From Oscillospiraceae bacterium (GTDB lineage Bacteria; Bacillota; Clostridia; Oscillospirales; Oscillospiraceae), in the NCBI GenBank assembly GCA_016287555.1, contig JAEFAK010000107.1, forward strand, positions 1-6,191: a stretch of 6,191 nucleotides of DNA, read 5' to 3'. Below are positions 1 to 5,879 of the stretch, piece after piece. A program made the position numbers and the translations under genes. The notes below the pieces were generated by a model. That model was not told the DNA's origin and made no database searches. It saw only the letters and a list, made by a program, of their open reading frames with translations. Every line of letters starts with the position of its first letter. The first letter of the stretch is position 1.

Positions 1-1009
1 TGTGAGCTCGACCGATGACAGCGTTCGCGCGGCCGCCGGGACCTAGGGCGCATACGGAATCGTTCATGCCTATCTCCTTACGGATCGGGCCGTTTACAAC
101 TTGCATGAAAGAAAAAGCGTTGGTGGACTTCGCCGTCTGCTGGTGGCGCTGATCCGTTCCCATGATCTTGACCATAGCGAGTATGACGGGGAAGTACTCG
201 GGCTTTGCTCCGGCCATGACAGCGGTTATCGCGGCTTTTTCCACAGTGACGATCCGGCCCTCGGGGGCCATCTGCGTCGCAACCACTTCGTCGGGCGCGT
301 GGGACGTTCCTCTGAGCATCTCCGCGACCCGTTCCTCTGTCGGGATAATGACGGGAAGTCCGTCAGTCAGGCCGTTGGTCTGGAAAAACTCCTGCAGCTC
401 GTCCTCCGTCCCCTCGGCACAGAAACGCGGCGGCTGCGGCGGAGTGTAGACGCCGCCTACCTGTTCCTCCGGAGTGAGAGGCAGCAGCAGAGCGTCAACT
501 ATATCCTTCAGCAGCTTATCCATCTCTTCTCCGCTCATATTGTCGCACGGGAACTCAGTCTCCGCGAAACGGATCTGCATGCCCTCGCGCTCGCGGGAAA
601 TGAGAGCGTCCTTTTCGAGATAGCGGTATAAAACCGTTAGACCCGGTATGCCTGCCCGCTCTATTTTGCGCGCAGGCCAGGTGACGGCGCACGCTGTAGT
701 CGAGCAAGATGGAGCCGCAAAATAGACGTAGCAGTCAGCATTTTCCTTCATCTCAGCCCATAGTGCGGGCTCGTCGGAGGAATACATTTTGCGCGTTCTG
801 TATTCGATGCGGACAGCGGGAAAGCGTTCTTTGAGATACTCGTCAAGAGCTTTCTGAACGCCTTCGAAGCCGTGGGTATCACCGCCCCAGGAATTGATGA
901 TATATACCGTTTTCCCGTCCAGCGTTTCCGGCCTTGGAGCAAGCGGCGCTCTCAAGACGTCGTTGAACAGCCCTCTCGGATCAAGCGCTTTAACTGTCTT
1001 TTCGCTCAT
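1..1009 (-). CDS. UGSC-like domain protein fused to a conserved domain of unknown function (3' end cut off by window)
   Basis: This frame is open for 336 codons from an ATG at 1007-1009 to the window edge, so the C-terminus is missing. I chose the start because a CGGAGG ribosome site lies 8 nt upstream (1018-1023). Residues about 28-140 resemble the UGSC family, named for a Sec-Gly-Ser-Cys motif: a DGKTVYIIN strand, an Asp-rich turn near 90, then PSCSTT and ERAGIPGL. Counting back from GIP, Cys102 falls where the family has Sec or Cys, but the following Gly-Ser-Cys is replaced by Ser-Thr-Thr. Residues about 212-336 form a second domain with LTDGLPVIIPT, AVMAGAKPEYFPV, VNGPI and GPGGRANAVIGRA. 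I recognise this pattern from unannotated proteins linked to UGSC genes, but know no function for it. No signal peptide or membrane segment is seen, so it is probably cytoplasmic. A redox or thiol role is inference. The frame is certain; the family call is from memory. Confidence 0.8.
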   Translation of the reverse strand, partial: MSEKTVKALDPRGLFNDVLRAPLAPRPETLDGKTVYIINSWGGDTHGFEGVQKALDEYLKERFPAVRIEYRTRKMYSSDEPALWAEMKENADCYVYFAAPSCSTTACAVTWPARKIERAGIPGLTVLYRYLEKDALISREREGMQIRFAETEFPCDNMSGEEMDKLLKDIVDALLLPLTPEEQVGGVYTPPQPPRFCAEGTEDELQEFFQTNGLTDGLPVIIPTEERVAEMLRGTSHAPDEVVATQMAPEGRIVTVEKAAITAVMAGAKPEYFPVILAMVKIMGTDQRHQQTAKSTNAFSFMQVVNGPIRKEIGMNDSVCALGPGGRANAVIGRAH

Positions 1010-1035
1010 AACGTTGGCCTCCGTTCGTTTTTTTC

Positions 1036-1064
1036 ATTATGACATAACAGAAGAATGATGACAA
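1036..1064 (-). promoter_or_regulatory. Sigma-70-like promoter for the UGSC-like gene
   Basis: Read on the minus strand, a TTGTCA -35 box (1059-1064) is followed after exactly 17 bp by a CATAAT -10 box (1036-1041). Each matches consensus at five of six positions. Transcription would begin near 1029, giving a leader of about 20 nt that holds only the ribosome site. The gene can therefore be expressed apart from the flavoprotein gene upstream of it. Confidence 0.65.
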
Positions 1065-1068
1065 GGAC

Positions 1069-1090
1069 CCGCCGAGCGGCTTTGCGGCGG
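1069..1090 (-). other. GC-rich hairpin between the two minus-strand genes
   Basis: CCGCCG (1069-1074) and CGGCGG (1085-1090) can form a six-pair stem with a 10-nt loop. It lies between the stop at 1118 and the promoter at 1036-1064. There is no clear U-tract after it on the minus strand, so it is at best a weak or factor-dependent terminator, or an mRNA-end stabiliser. It may also be chance in GC-rich DNA. Confidence 0.25.
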
Positions 1091-1117
1091 AAGACCCTCA
1101 GAGTCATCAAAGCAGGC

Positions 1118-1747
1118 TTATACTCCTTTTCCTGCTTTATAAGCGAGTTCGAGCATTGCGGGAAATTCGGTCTTGCGGCGCTCAAGCTTGTGCGCGCTCG
1201 GGATGCCGGCCATTTCATATGGAGAAAAGTCGTCAAGCTGCGCGGTGTCGCAGATGGGGTGGATCGTGACGTTTCCTTTCAGCATACGGAAGGAAGCGAA
1301 GTATTCCTCCATCCGCGCCTTATAGTTTTTCTCGTAGGATTCTCTCGTCTCGCCCATAGTCAGGAATACGTCCACATCGACTTTTCCCGGGAAAAGCGTA
1401 GAGAAAGTGTTGTAATCGAGAGCCGGGTAAAGGACCCTCTCAAGGAAGCAGCGCAGCTGTCCGGTCGGCTCGCCGAAATAGATCGGCGTCCCTATGATGA
1501 GACGGTCCGCCGAATGAATGCTCTCGATGACAGGTGAAAGCCCGTCCCTGATAAAGCATCTGCATCGGTCTGCGAGGCCTTTTCTCTTGCAGGCAAGGCA
1601 GCTCCTGCATCCGGTGTAGGAAAGGTCATAAAGATCGAACCATTCCGTATAATAGCCTGCGTCTTCAGCGCCCTTTTTCGCGCTTTCAAGAAGCTTAGCG
1701 GTATTCCACTGTTTCCTCGGGCCTCCGTTTACAATGACGGCCTTCAT
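1118..1747 (-). CDS. Cysteine-rich flavodoxin-family protein (NADPH-dependent FMN reductase fold, Isf-like)
   Basis: This 209-residue protein has a flavodoxin-like fold. The N-terminal strand MKAVIVNGG runs into a phosphate-binding loop, GGPRKQWNTAKLL (residues 8-20), which in this family holds the FMN phosphate. A cysteine cluster follows: Cys47, Cys50, Cys53, Cys62 and Cys64 (CX2CX2CX8CXC). Its first three cysteines resemble the compact motif of archaeal iron-sulfur flavoproteins, so a 4Fe-4S cluster is plausible but not shown. The GTPIYFGEPTGQLRCFLERV stretch (about 86-105) is the usual second flavin-contacting segment and dimer region. The start is well supported: AAAGGAG (1755-1761) lies 7 nt before the ATG. 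The likely role is low-potential electron transfer or quinone/flavin reduction in the cytoplasm; partner and substrate are unknown. It is divergent from the aldo/keto reductase operon, and the UGSC-like gene lies 108 bp downstream. Confidence 0.85.
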   Translation of the reverse strand: MKAVIVNGGPRKQWNTAKLLESAKKGAEDAGYYTEWFDLYDLSYTGCRSCLACKRKGLADRCRCFIRDGLSPVIESIHSADRLIIGTPIYFGEPTGQLRCFLERVLYPALDYNTFSTLFPGKVDVDVFLTMGETRESYEKNYKARMEEYFASFRMLKGNVTIHPICDTAQLDDFSPYEMAGIPSAHKLERRKTEFPAMLELAYKAGKGV

Positions 1748-1817
1748 AAAAAGACTCCTTTCCTGTTTCTTTTGGGTCGGCTTTCGCTATCCGGGACGGC
1801 TTCAGATCCGTGCCCTG

Positions 1818-1846
1818 AATAGAGAACGGTATTGACTAATAGTAAA
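1818..1846 (-). promoter_or_regulatory. Possible weak promoter for the minus-strand flavoprotein gene
   Basis: On the minus strand, TTTACT (1841-1846) and TCTATT (1818-1823) are 17 bp apart. Each matches the sigma-70 consensus at only four of six positions. It is the best candidate I see upstream of the gene that starts at 1747, and it overlaps the plus-strand promoter. The leader would be about 65 nt. Confidence 0.3.
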
Positions 1847-1860
1847 ATATGGGGAATAAT
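1832..1860 (+). promoter_or_regulatory. Sigma-70-like promoter of the aldo/keto reductase operon
   Basis: TTGACT (1832-1837) and AATAAT (1855-1860) are separated by 17 bp, and each matches consensus at five of six positions. Transcription would start near 1867, about 65 nt before the chosen start codon. The -10 box overlaps an upstream in-frame ATG at 1849, which argues against using that ATG as the start. Confidence 0.6.
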
Positions 1861-1878
1861 ATAAGCATAAAACATACG

Positions 1879-1913
1879 GCGCCGGGTGTCAACCGCACTG
1901 CACGGCTCGGCGC
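1879..1913 (+). other. Possible leader stem-loop before the aldo/keto reductase start
   Basis: GCGCCG (1879-1884) can pair with CGGCGC (1908-1913) across a 23-nt loop in the predicted leader. The structure ends just before the AGGGGG ribosome site (1920-1925), so it could affect translation. The stem is only six pairs and matches no riboswitch I know; it may be chance. Confidence 0.2.
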
Positions 1914-1919
1914 ACATAC

Positions 1920-1925
1920 AGGGGG
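1920..1925 (+). promoter_or_regulatory. Ribosome binding site that fixes the aldo/keto reductase start
   Basis: AGGGGG lies 7 nt before the ATG at 1933. The alternative in-frame ATG at 1849 would add 28 residues unlike any aldo/keto reductase N-terminus and would sit inside the predicted promoter. Confidence 0.6.
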
Positions 1926-1932
1926 TAAAACT

Positions 1933-3063
1933 ATGAAATACCGCACGATGGGAAAACTGGGGATAGAGTCTTCCGTGTTCGGCCTTGGCTGCATGCGTTT
2001 TAACGGGCAGGCTTCCGGAGACAGCACCATAGACGAGCAGAAAGCCATCTCGCTTATACGTAAAGCGATCGACGGCGGAGTGACTTACATAGACACGGCG
2101 TACGTATATCTCGGCAAAACGTCCGAGATCGTTCTCGGCAAAGCTCTGCAGGACGGCTACAGAGACAAGGTCACCATTGCGACCAAGATGCCTGCCGAAG
2201 CAGTCAGCGACCGCGCGAGCATGGAAGCCCTGCTGGCGGAGGAGCTCGGAAAGCTGCAGACGGATCATATCGACTTTTATCTGATGCACGGCATCAATAA
2301 GCAGAAATGGGAAAAGTTCAAATCCATCGGCGCTCCGGAATTTTTTGACGATATGAAGCGCGAGGGAAAGATACGCTATAAATGCTTCTCCTTCCACGGC
2401 CCTTATGACGAGTTCGAGTATATACTCAACGACTGGGACTGGGATATGGTCCAGATCCAGTATAACTTCATGGACGTGGATAACCAGGCCGGAACGAAGG
2501 GCCTTGAGCTTGCCGGCAGCAAGGGTATACCCGTAGTTATCATGGAAGGGCTTATGGGCGGTAATCTGGCCAAGGCTCCGGATAACGTTCAGGAGATCTA
2601 TGATGCGTTCCCCGTGAAGCGCTCGCCCGTAGAATGGGCCTTCCGCTGGCTCTGCGACCATCCCGAGGTCTCCGTCGTGCTTTCCGGCTGCAACGAGTCC
2701 GAGCAGGTCGAGGATAATCTCCGCATTTTCGATACCGTCGAGCCGGGTATTATGACGGACAAAGAGAAAAAACTTATGGAAGACGTCAGAGCAGCTTATC
2801 TCAGCAGGACGAAGATAGGCTGCACCGGATGCCGCTACTGCATGCCCTGCCCGAACGGGGTGGAGATCCCCGGAGTTTTCTCAACTTGGAACAATGTTTC
2901 TCTTTACGGGATAGACCCCAACAAGGACTTTGGATTCCGCATGCTAAAGCAGAGAGGCGGCGGCGCGGACAAATGCGTGGAATGCGGCGCTTGTGAGGCC
3001 GCTTGCCCGCAGCATCTTGATATAATAGAAAAGCTGAAGGAAGCCTGGAAAGAGCTGAATTGA
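1933..3063 (+). CDS. Aldo/keto reductase with C-terminal double Fe-S cluster motifs
   Basis: The 376-residue protein begins with a typical aldo/keto reductase strand (MKYRTMGKLGIESSVFGLGC). The catalytic tetrad is intact: Asp54, Tyr59, Lys85 and His119. Later parts of the barrel include the GIPVVIMEGLMGG and VSVVLSGC segments. From residue 297 the protein carries two cysteine motifs. The first, Cys297-Cys300-Cys303-Cys306-Pro, has CX2CX2CX2CP spacing; the second, Cys348-Cys351-Cys354-Cys358-Pro, has ferredoxin spacing CX2CX2CX3CP. Such tailed reductases are a known anaerobe subfamily of roughly this length, usually annotated only as aldo/keto reductase. NAD(P)H-linked carbonyl reduction coupled to Fe-S electron transfer is plausible; the substrate is unknown. 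It is the first gene of an operon, and the next gene starts 45 nt downstream. The protein is likely cytoplasmic. Family confidence is high, substrate confidence nil. Confidence 0.93.
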   Translation: MKYRTMGKLGIESSVFGLGCMRFNGQASGDSTIDEQKAISLIRKAIDGGVTYIDTAYVYLGKTSEIVLGKALQDGYRDKVTIATKMPAEAVSDRASMEALLAEELGKLQTDHIDFYLMHGINKQKWEKFKSIGAPEFFDDMKREGKIRYKCFSFHGPYDEFEYILNDWDWDMVQIQYNFMDVDNQAGTKGLELAGSKGIPVVIMEGLMGGNLAKAPDNVQEIYDAFPVKRSPVEWAFRWLCDHPEVSVVLSGCNESEQVEDNLRIFDTVEPGIMTDKEKKLMEDVRAAYLSRTKIGCTGCRYCMPCPNGVEIPGVFSTWNNVSLYGIDPNKDFGFRMLKQRGGGADKCVECGACEAACPQHLDIIEKLKEAWKELN

Positions 3064-3108
3064 GCTTCCAAAAAGAAAAGATATGTATAGTGGGAAAAAG
3101 GTATCGGT

Positions 3109-4077
3109 ATGATTCTGGACCGCGAGATAGCTATCGGAAAGCTGACGGCGCCGAACAGGCTCGTCATGCCGCCGATGCAGACGGGAAAAACCAACGCAGG
3201 ACACGTTACGGACGAACTCGCCGCATATTACCGGGAGAGAGCGCTCGGCAGCAGGCCCGGCCTGATGATCACGGAGCACAGCTGCATCGCCGAAAATGCG
3301 CGCGCAGCCGAAAACCAGCTTGCGATATATTCCGACGAGTTTATCCCTGAACATCGCAAGCTCACTGACGCTGTCCATGAGGGCGGCTGCCTTGCGTTCG
3401 TGCAGCTCAATCACGCCGGGGCGATAGGCATCGACGAACCTGTTTCACCGAGCGGAGTGAACGTTTCGACGAGAAGGCCCGACGCCGTGCCGAGAGCGCT
3501 GTCGGTCGAAGAGATCCGTCGCATCGAGTCGGAATTCGCCTCCGCTGCGATACGCGCCGTCGAAGCCGGATATGACGGCGTGGAGATACACGCCGCGCAT
3601 TCGTATCTTCTAAACCAGTTTTATTCTCCCGTTACGAACAGACGCAGCGACGAATACGGAGGAACACTTGAAAACCGCCTGCGTTTTCTTATCGAGACCG
3701 TTGCCCGCGTCCGTGAGGCCGTAGGAGGCCTCGTACCGCTCGCAGTGAGGCTCGGCGGCGCGGATTACCGTCCCGGAGGAAATACCGAAGAGGACGCCGT
3801 GCAGGCTTCACAGGCGCTTGAGCAGGCCGGGGCCGATCTTCTGGACATATCCGGCGGTCTCTGCTTTTTCACTCGTCCCGGACATGAAGAGCCTGGATAT
3901 TTCTCGAGCATGACGCAAAAGATCAAAGCGAGAGTCTCCGTTCCGGTCATACTTACAGGCGGGATAAAAACAGTGGAGGACGCCGAAGCTCTGCTTGCGG
4001 ACGGAAAAGCGGACATGATCGGCGTAGGCCGCGCGCTGCTGAGCGATCCGCAATGGAGAAAGAACGCTTGTCAATGA
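3109..4077 (+). CDS. Old Yellow Enzyme family NADH:flavin oxidoreductase, barrel only
   Basis: This 322-residue FMN-binding TIM barrel shows most of the Old Yellow Enzyme signatures. They are LTAPNRLVMPPMQT near the N-terminus (residues 12-25), FVQLNHAG (97-104), HAAHSYLLNQFYSPVTNRRS (161-180), DEYGG followed by ENRLRF, the flavin-site arginine in AVRLGG (Arg214), and LTGGI and GVGRALLSDP near the C-terminus. His161, His164 and Tyr166 match the substrate-binding histidine pair and the proton-donor tyrosine. The position often held by cysteine in YqjM-type enzymes is Gln24 here. The C-terminal Fe-S and FAD/NAD domains of 2-enoate reductases are absent, and the tail after the barrel is short. 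The expected reaction is reduction of an activated C=C bond; the substrate is unknown. AAAAAGG lies 7 nt before the ATG. The gene sits between the Fe-S aldo/keto reductase and a flavodoxin-fold protein, either of which could supply electrons. Confidence 0.93.
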   Translation: MILDREIAIGKLTAPNRLVMPPMQTGKTNAGHVTDELAAYYRERALGSRPGLMITEHSCIAENARAAENQLAIYSDEFIPEHRKLTDAVHEGGCLAFVQLNHAGAIGIDEPVSPSGVNVSTRRPDAVPRALSVEEIRRIESEFASAAIRAVEAGYDGVEIHAAHSYLLNQFYSPVTNRRSDEYGGTLENRLRFLIETVARVREAVGGLVPLAVRLGGADYRPGGNTEEDAVQASQALEQAGADLLDISGGLCFFTRPGHEEPGYFSSMTQKIKARVSVPVILTGGIKTVEDAEALLADGKADMIGVGRALLSDPQWRKNACQ

Positions 4078-4084
4078 AGATCAC

Positions 4085-4090
4085 GGAGGG
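4085..4090 (+). promoter_or_regulatory. Ribosome binding site for a GTG start
   Basis: GGAGGG lies 6 nt before a GTG codon at 4097. The encoded MKKVAVIWSS is the expected first strand of a flavodoxin fold, so this GTG is the start. The site falls in the 19-nt gap after the ene-reductase stop, consistent with a shared transcript. Confidence 0.7.
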
Positions 4091-4096
4091 AATAAC

Positions 4097-4666
4097 GTGA
4101 AAAAAGTTGCCGTCATATGGTCAAGCCCCAATACCGACGGGCTCACAGCAACGGTAAAAAATGAATTCGCCGCAGGACTTGAAGACTCCGGAGTACAGGT
4201 CGTCGATATCCATCTCAACGGGAAAAAGATCGAGCGCTGCATGGCCTGCGGCGACGGATGGGGGACTTGCCGCACGAAAGGCGAGTGCGTTATTCGTGAT
4301 GATTTTGAGGATATATATAAGACTCTTGCCGATGCTGACGGCATCGTCTGGGTCAGCGCAGTATACTGGTGGGAGATGACCGAGACATTCAAGGCCTTCT
4401 TCGACAGGCTTCGCAGATGCGAGGGAATGAAGAATCATTATCTGGCCGACAAGCGGTGCGTGATCATCGCCTGCGCAGGAGGGACGGGGAGAGGCGTAGT
4501 CGACTGCCTGCAGCAGTTCGAACACGGCCTCACGCACATGCGCATGCGCGTTTACGACCGCATAGGCATCGTAAGATACAACAGGGACTACATGCTCCCA
4601 GCGATGCGGCCGGCAGGACGCAGATACGCCGAAGCCCTCGAAAACGGATTCGACATGTATTACTGA
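4097..4666 (+). CDS. Flavodoxin-family protein (NADPH-dependent FMN reductase fold) with a four-cysteine motif
   Basis: The 189-residue protein starts at a GTG with a strong ribosome site. It opens with the flavodoxin-type strand and phosphate loop VAVIWSSPNTDGLTATV (residues 4-20). A cysteine set follows, Cys48, Cys51, Cys58 and Cys64 (CX2CX6CX5C), then an Asp-Asp pair (68-69) and ADADGIVWVSAVYWWEMTET, the usual second flavin-contacting segment before a dimer helix (FKAFFDRL). The cysteine spacing differs both from the compact iron-sulfur flavoprotein motif and from the flavoprotein gene at 1118-1747, so a cluster is possible but unproven. As last gene of the aldo/keto reductase and ene-reductase operon, 19 nt behind the latter, it could act as an FMN electron carrier or flavin reductase for that enzyme. 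This role is inference. A terminator follows 19 nt after its stop. Confidence 0.87.
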   Translation: MKKVAVIWSSPNTDGLTATVKNEFAAGLEDSGVQVVDIHLNGKKIERCMACGDGWGTCRTKGECVIRDDFEDIYKTLADADGIVWVSAVYWWEMTETFKAFFDRLRRCEGMKNHYLADKRCVIIACAGGTGRGVVDCLQQFEHGLTHMRMRVYDRIGIVRYNRDYMLPAMRPAGRRYAEALENGFDMYY

Positions 4667-4684
4667 CATTTACGCAACCAGAAA

Positions 4685-4725
4685 AAGGAACTGCCGGATC
4701 ACGCGGTCCGGCAGTCCTTCTTTTC
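4685..4725 (+). terminator. Rho-independent terminator of the three-gene reductase operon
   Basis: ACTGCCGGA (4690-4698) pairs perfectly with TCCGGCAGT (4707-4715) across an 8-nt loop. AAGG (4685-4688) and CCTT (4716-4719) extend the stem past a one-base bulge. A pyrimidine run with TTTT follows at once, so the hairpin is oriented for the plus strand. Confidence 0.85.
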
Positions 4726-4732
4726 CCCTTTG

Positions 4733-4761
4733 TTGACATCCGGCCCCGGGTTTGTTAGAGT
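4733..4761 (+). promoter_or_regulatory. Sigma-70-like promoter of the URO-D family gene
   Basis: A perfect TTGACA -35 box (4733-4738) is followed after 17 bp by TAGAGT (4756-4761), which matches the -10 consensus at four of six positions. Transcription should begin near 4768. It sits directly behind the preceding terminator, so the URO-D gene is a separate unit. Confidence 0.65.
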
Positions 4762-4806
4762 GGGGACACGGAACGATAAAAAACCTTTCTGAAAGGAAAA
4801 ACGTAT

Positions 4807-5817
4807 ATGCTCACTAAAAGACAGAACCTGATAGAGACCTTGAAGGGCGAAAACGGACATCCCGACCGTTTCGTCAACCAGTACGAGCCTTTCGCCATCA
4901 TATACCAGACTCCGGTCACCGCACAGAGCCCGATGCCGACGCTCGGCGGCGAGCCGAAGAAGGACGCCTGGGGAGTGACCAAGCACTGGCCCGTCGGCAC
5001 CCCGGGCGCTTTTCCGATCCATGACGAGGAACATCTCGTCCTGAAGGACATGGAGAACTGGAAGAGTCAGGTAAAAGCGCCCCGCGTGGAGTTTTCCGAG
5101 GAGGAATGGCTCCCGTACATCCAGGCGGCGGAGAAAGTGGACAGGAACGAGCAGTTCGCCACGCTGTTCTACGCCCCGGGCCTTTTCGAGCAGTGCCATT
5201 ATCTCATGAACATGCAGAACTGCATGATCGCCTTCTACGAGTACCCGGATGAGATGCACGAGCTCATCGAATATATCACGGAGTTCGAGCTGAGCTACGC
5301 GGAGATCGCCTGCAAATACCTGAAACCGGACGCTTTCTTCCAGCATGACGACTGGGGCTCCCAGATCTCAACTTTCCTTTCCCCGGATATGTTCGAAGAA
5401 TTCTTCCTGCCCCACTACAAGAAGCTCTACGGCTACTACAAGACCCACGGCTGCCAGGTCATCATGCACCACTCCGATTCCTACGCCAAGACCCTGGTGC
5501 CCTTCATGATCGACATGGGCATCGACATTTGGCAGGGGGTCATGCGCACCAACGATATCGAAGAGCTGATCCCCAAGTACGGCGATCAGATCACCTTCAT
5601 GGGCGGCATCGACAGCGCCACCATCGACTATCCCGACTGGAACGAGGGCGTGGTGGAGGAGCGGGTCCGGGAAGCCTGCGAAAAGTACGGCAGGTTCGGC
5701 AAGGCCTATATCCCCTGCGCCTCCCAGGGGCTCCCCATGAGCACCTTCCCCGGCGTCTATGAGGCCACCTCGAAGTACATCGACAAGATGAGCGCCGAGA
5801 TGTTCCCCAGAAAATAA
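4807..5817 (+). CDS. URO-D family protein, probable corrinoid-dependent methyltransferase
   Basis: The 336-residue protein belongs to the uroporphyrinogen decarboxylase superfamily, in the branch that includes MtaA/MtbA-like methyltransferases rather than haem-pathway enzymes. Supporting segments are the N-terminal TKRQNLIETLKGE, the FFQHDDWGSQISTFLSPDMF core (178-197), VIMHHSDSYA (218-227), the GIDIWQGVM strand (238-246), ITFMGGID (262-269) and YIPCASQG (301-308). In the methyltransferases a His-X-Cys plus a later Cys bind zinc. Here His221 is kept, the Cys position appears to be Ser223, and Cys304 may be the later ligand; this alignment is by eye. Transfer of methyl groups between a corrinoid protein and an acceptor is the expected role, but no corrinoid protein gene is present here. 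AAAGG lies 10 nt before the ATG. Codon use changes from residue about 198 onward. The gene converges on a second URO-D gene. Confidence 0.9.
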   Translation: MLTKRQNLIETLKGENGHPDRFVNQYEPFAIIYQTPVTAQSPMPTLGGEPKKDAWGVTKHWPVGTPGAFPIHDEEHLVLKDMENWKSQVKAPRVEFSEEEWLPYIQAAEKVDRNEQFATLFYAPGLFEQCHYLMNMQNCMIAFYEYPDEMHELIEYITEFELSYAEIACKYLKPDAFFQHDDWGSQISTFLSPDMFEEFFLPHYKKLYGYYKTHGCQVIMHHSDSYAKTLVPFMIDMGIDIWQGVMRTNDIEELIPKYGDQITFMGGIDSATIDYPDWNEGVVEERVREACEKYGRFGKAYIPCASQGLPMSTFPGVYEATSKYIDKMSAEMFPRK

Positions 5818-5832
5818 GCCTCCTGTGGACGA

Positions 5833-5876
5833 TCCGGCCGGGAGCGGAAAACCGCTCCCGGCCGGAATTCTGTTTT
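5833..5876 (+). terminator. Strong GC-rich terminator after the URO-D family gene
   Basis: TCCGGCCGGGAGCGG (5833-5847) and its exact complement (5852-5866) form a 15-pair stem with an AAAA loop, followed by a T-rich run (5869-5876). It starts 15 nt after the stop at 5817. The minus-strand side lacks a T-tract, so it mainly serves the plus-strand gene, although it also lies just past the end of the convergent gene. Confidence 0.92.
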
Positions 5877-5879
5877 TCT

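Noticed and set aside
101..631. Plus-strand frame of 176 codons
   Set aside because: It lies antisense to the UGSC-like gene, which has a continuous frame with recognisable conserved motifs. The plus frame has no family features.
640..720. Selenocysteine insertion (in-frame TGA) at the UGSC-like motif
   Set aside because: The motif codons read TGC-TCG with no in-frame TGA, so this copy uses Cys.
1849..1932. N-terminal extension of the aldo/keto reductase from the upstream ATG
   Set aside because: The ATG overlaps the predicted promoter, has no ribosome site, and the 28 extra residues do not fit the family.
1744..2661. Minus-strand frame of 305 codons
   Set aside because: It is antisense to the aldo/keto reductase, whose catalytic tetrad is intact, and it runs through the divergent promoter region. 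The protein resembles no family.
2944..3414. Minus-strand frame of 156 codons across the aldo/keto reductase/ene-reductase junction
   Set aside because: It is antisense to two clear genes and has no recognisable domain.
4121..4669. Minus-strand frame of 182 codons
   Set aside because: It is a shadow of the flavodoxin-fold gene on the plus strand, which has the better ribosome site and motifs.
4784..4796. Short palindrome CCTTTC-T-GAAAGG before the URO-D start as an operator
   Set aside because: It is short, has a one-base centre and includes the ribosome site, so purine richness can explain it.
4699..5346. Minus-strand frame of 215 codons
   Set aside because: It is antisense to the URO-D gene and runs through the terminator and promoter before it.
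5395..5406. Perfect 12-bp palindrome GAAGAATTCTTC with an EcoRI site at the codon-usage break, possible cloning junction
   Set aside because: It simply encodes Glu-Glu-Phe-Phe, and GAATTC also occurs elsewhere in the window, so it is not evidence of a ligation point by itself.
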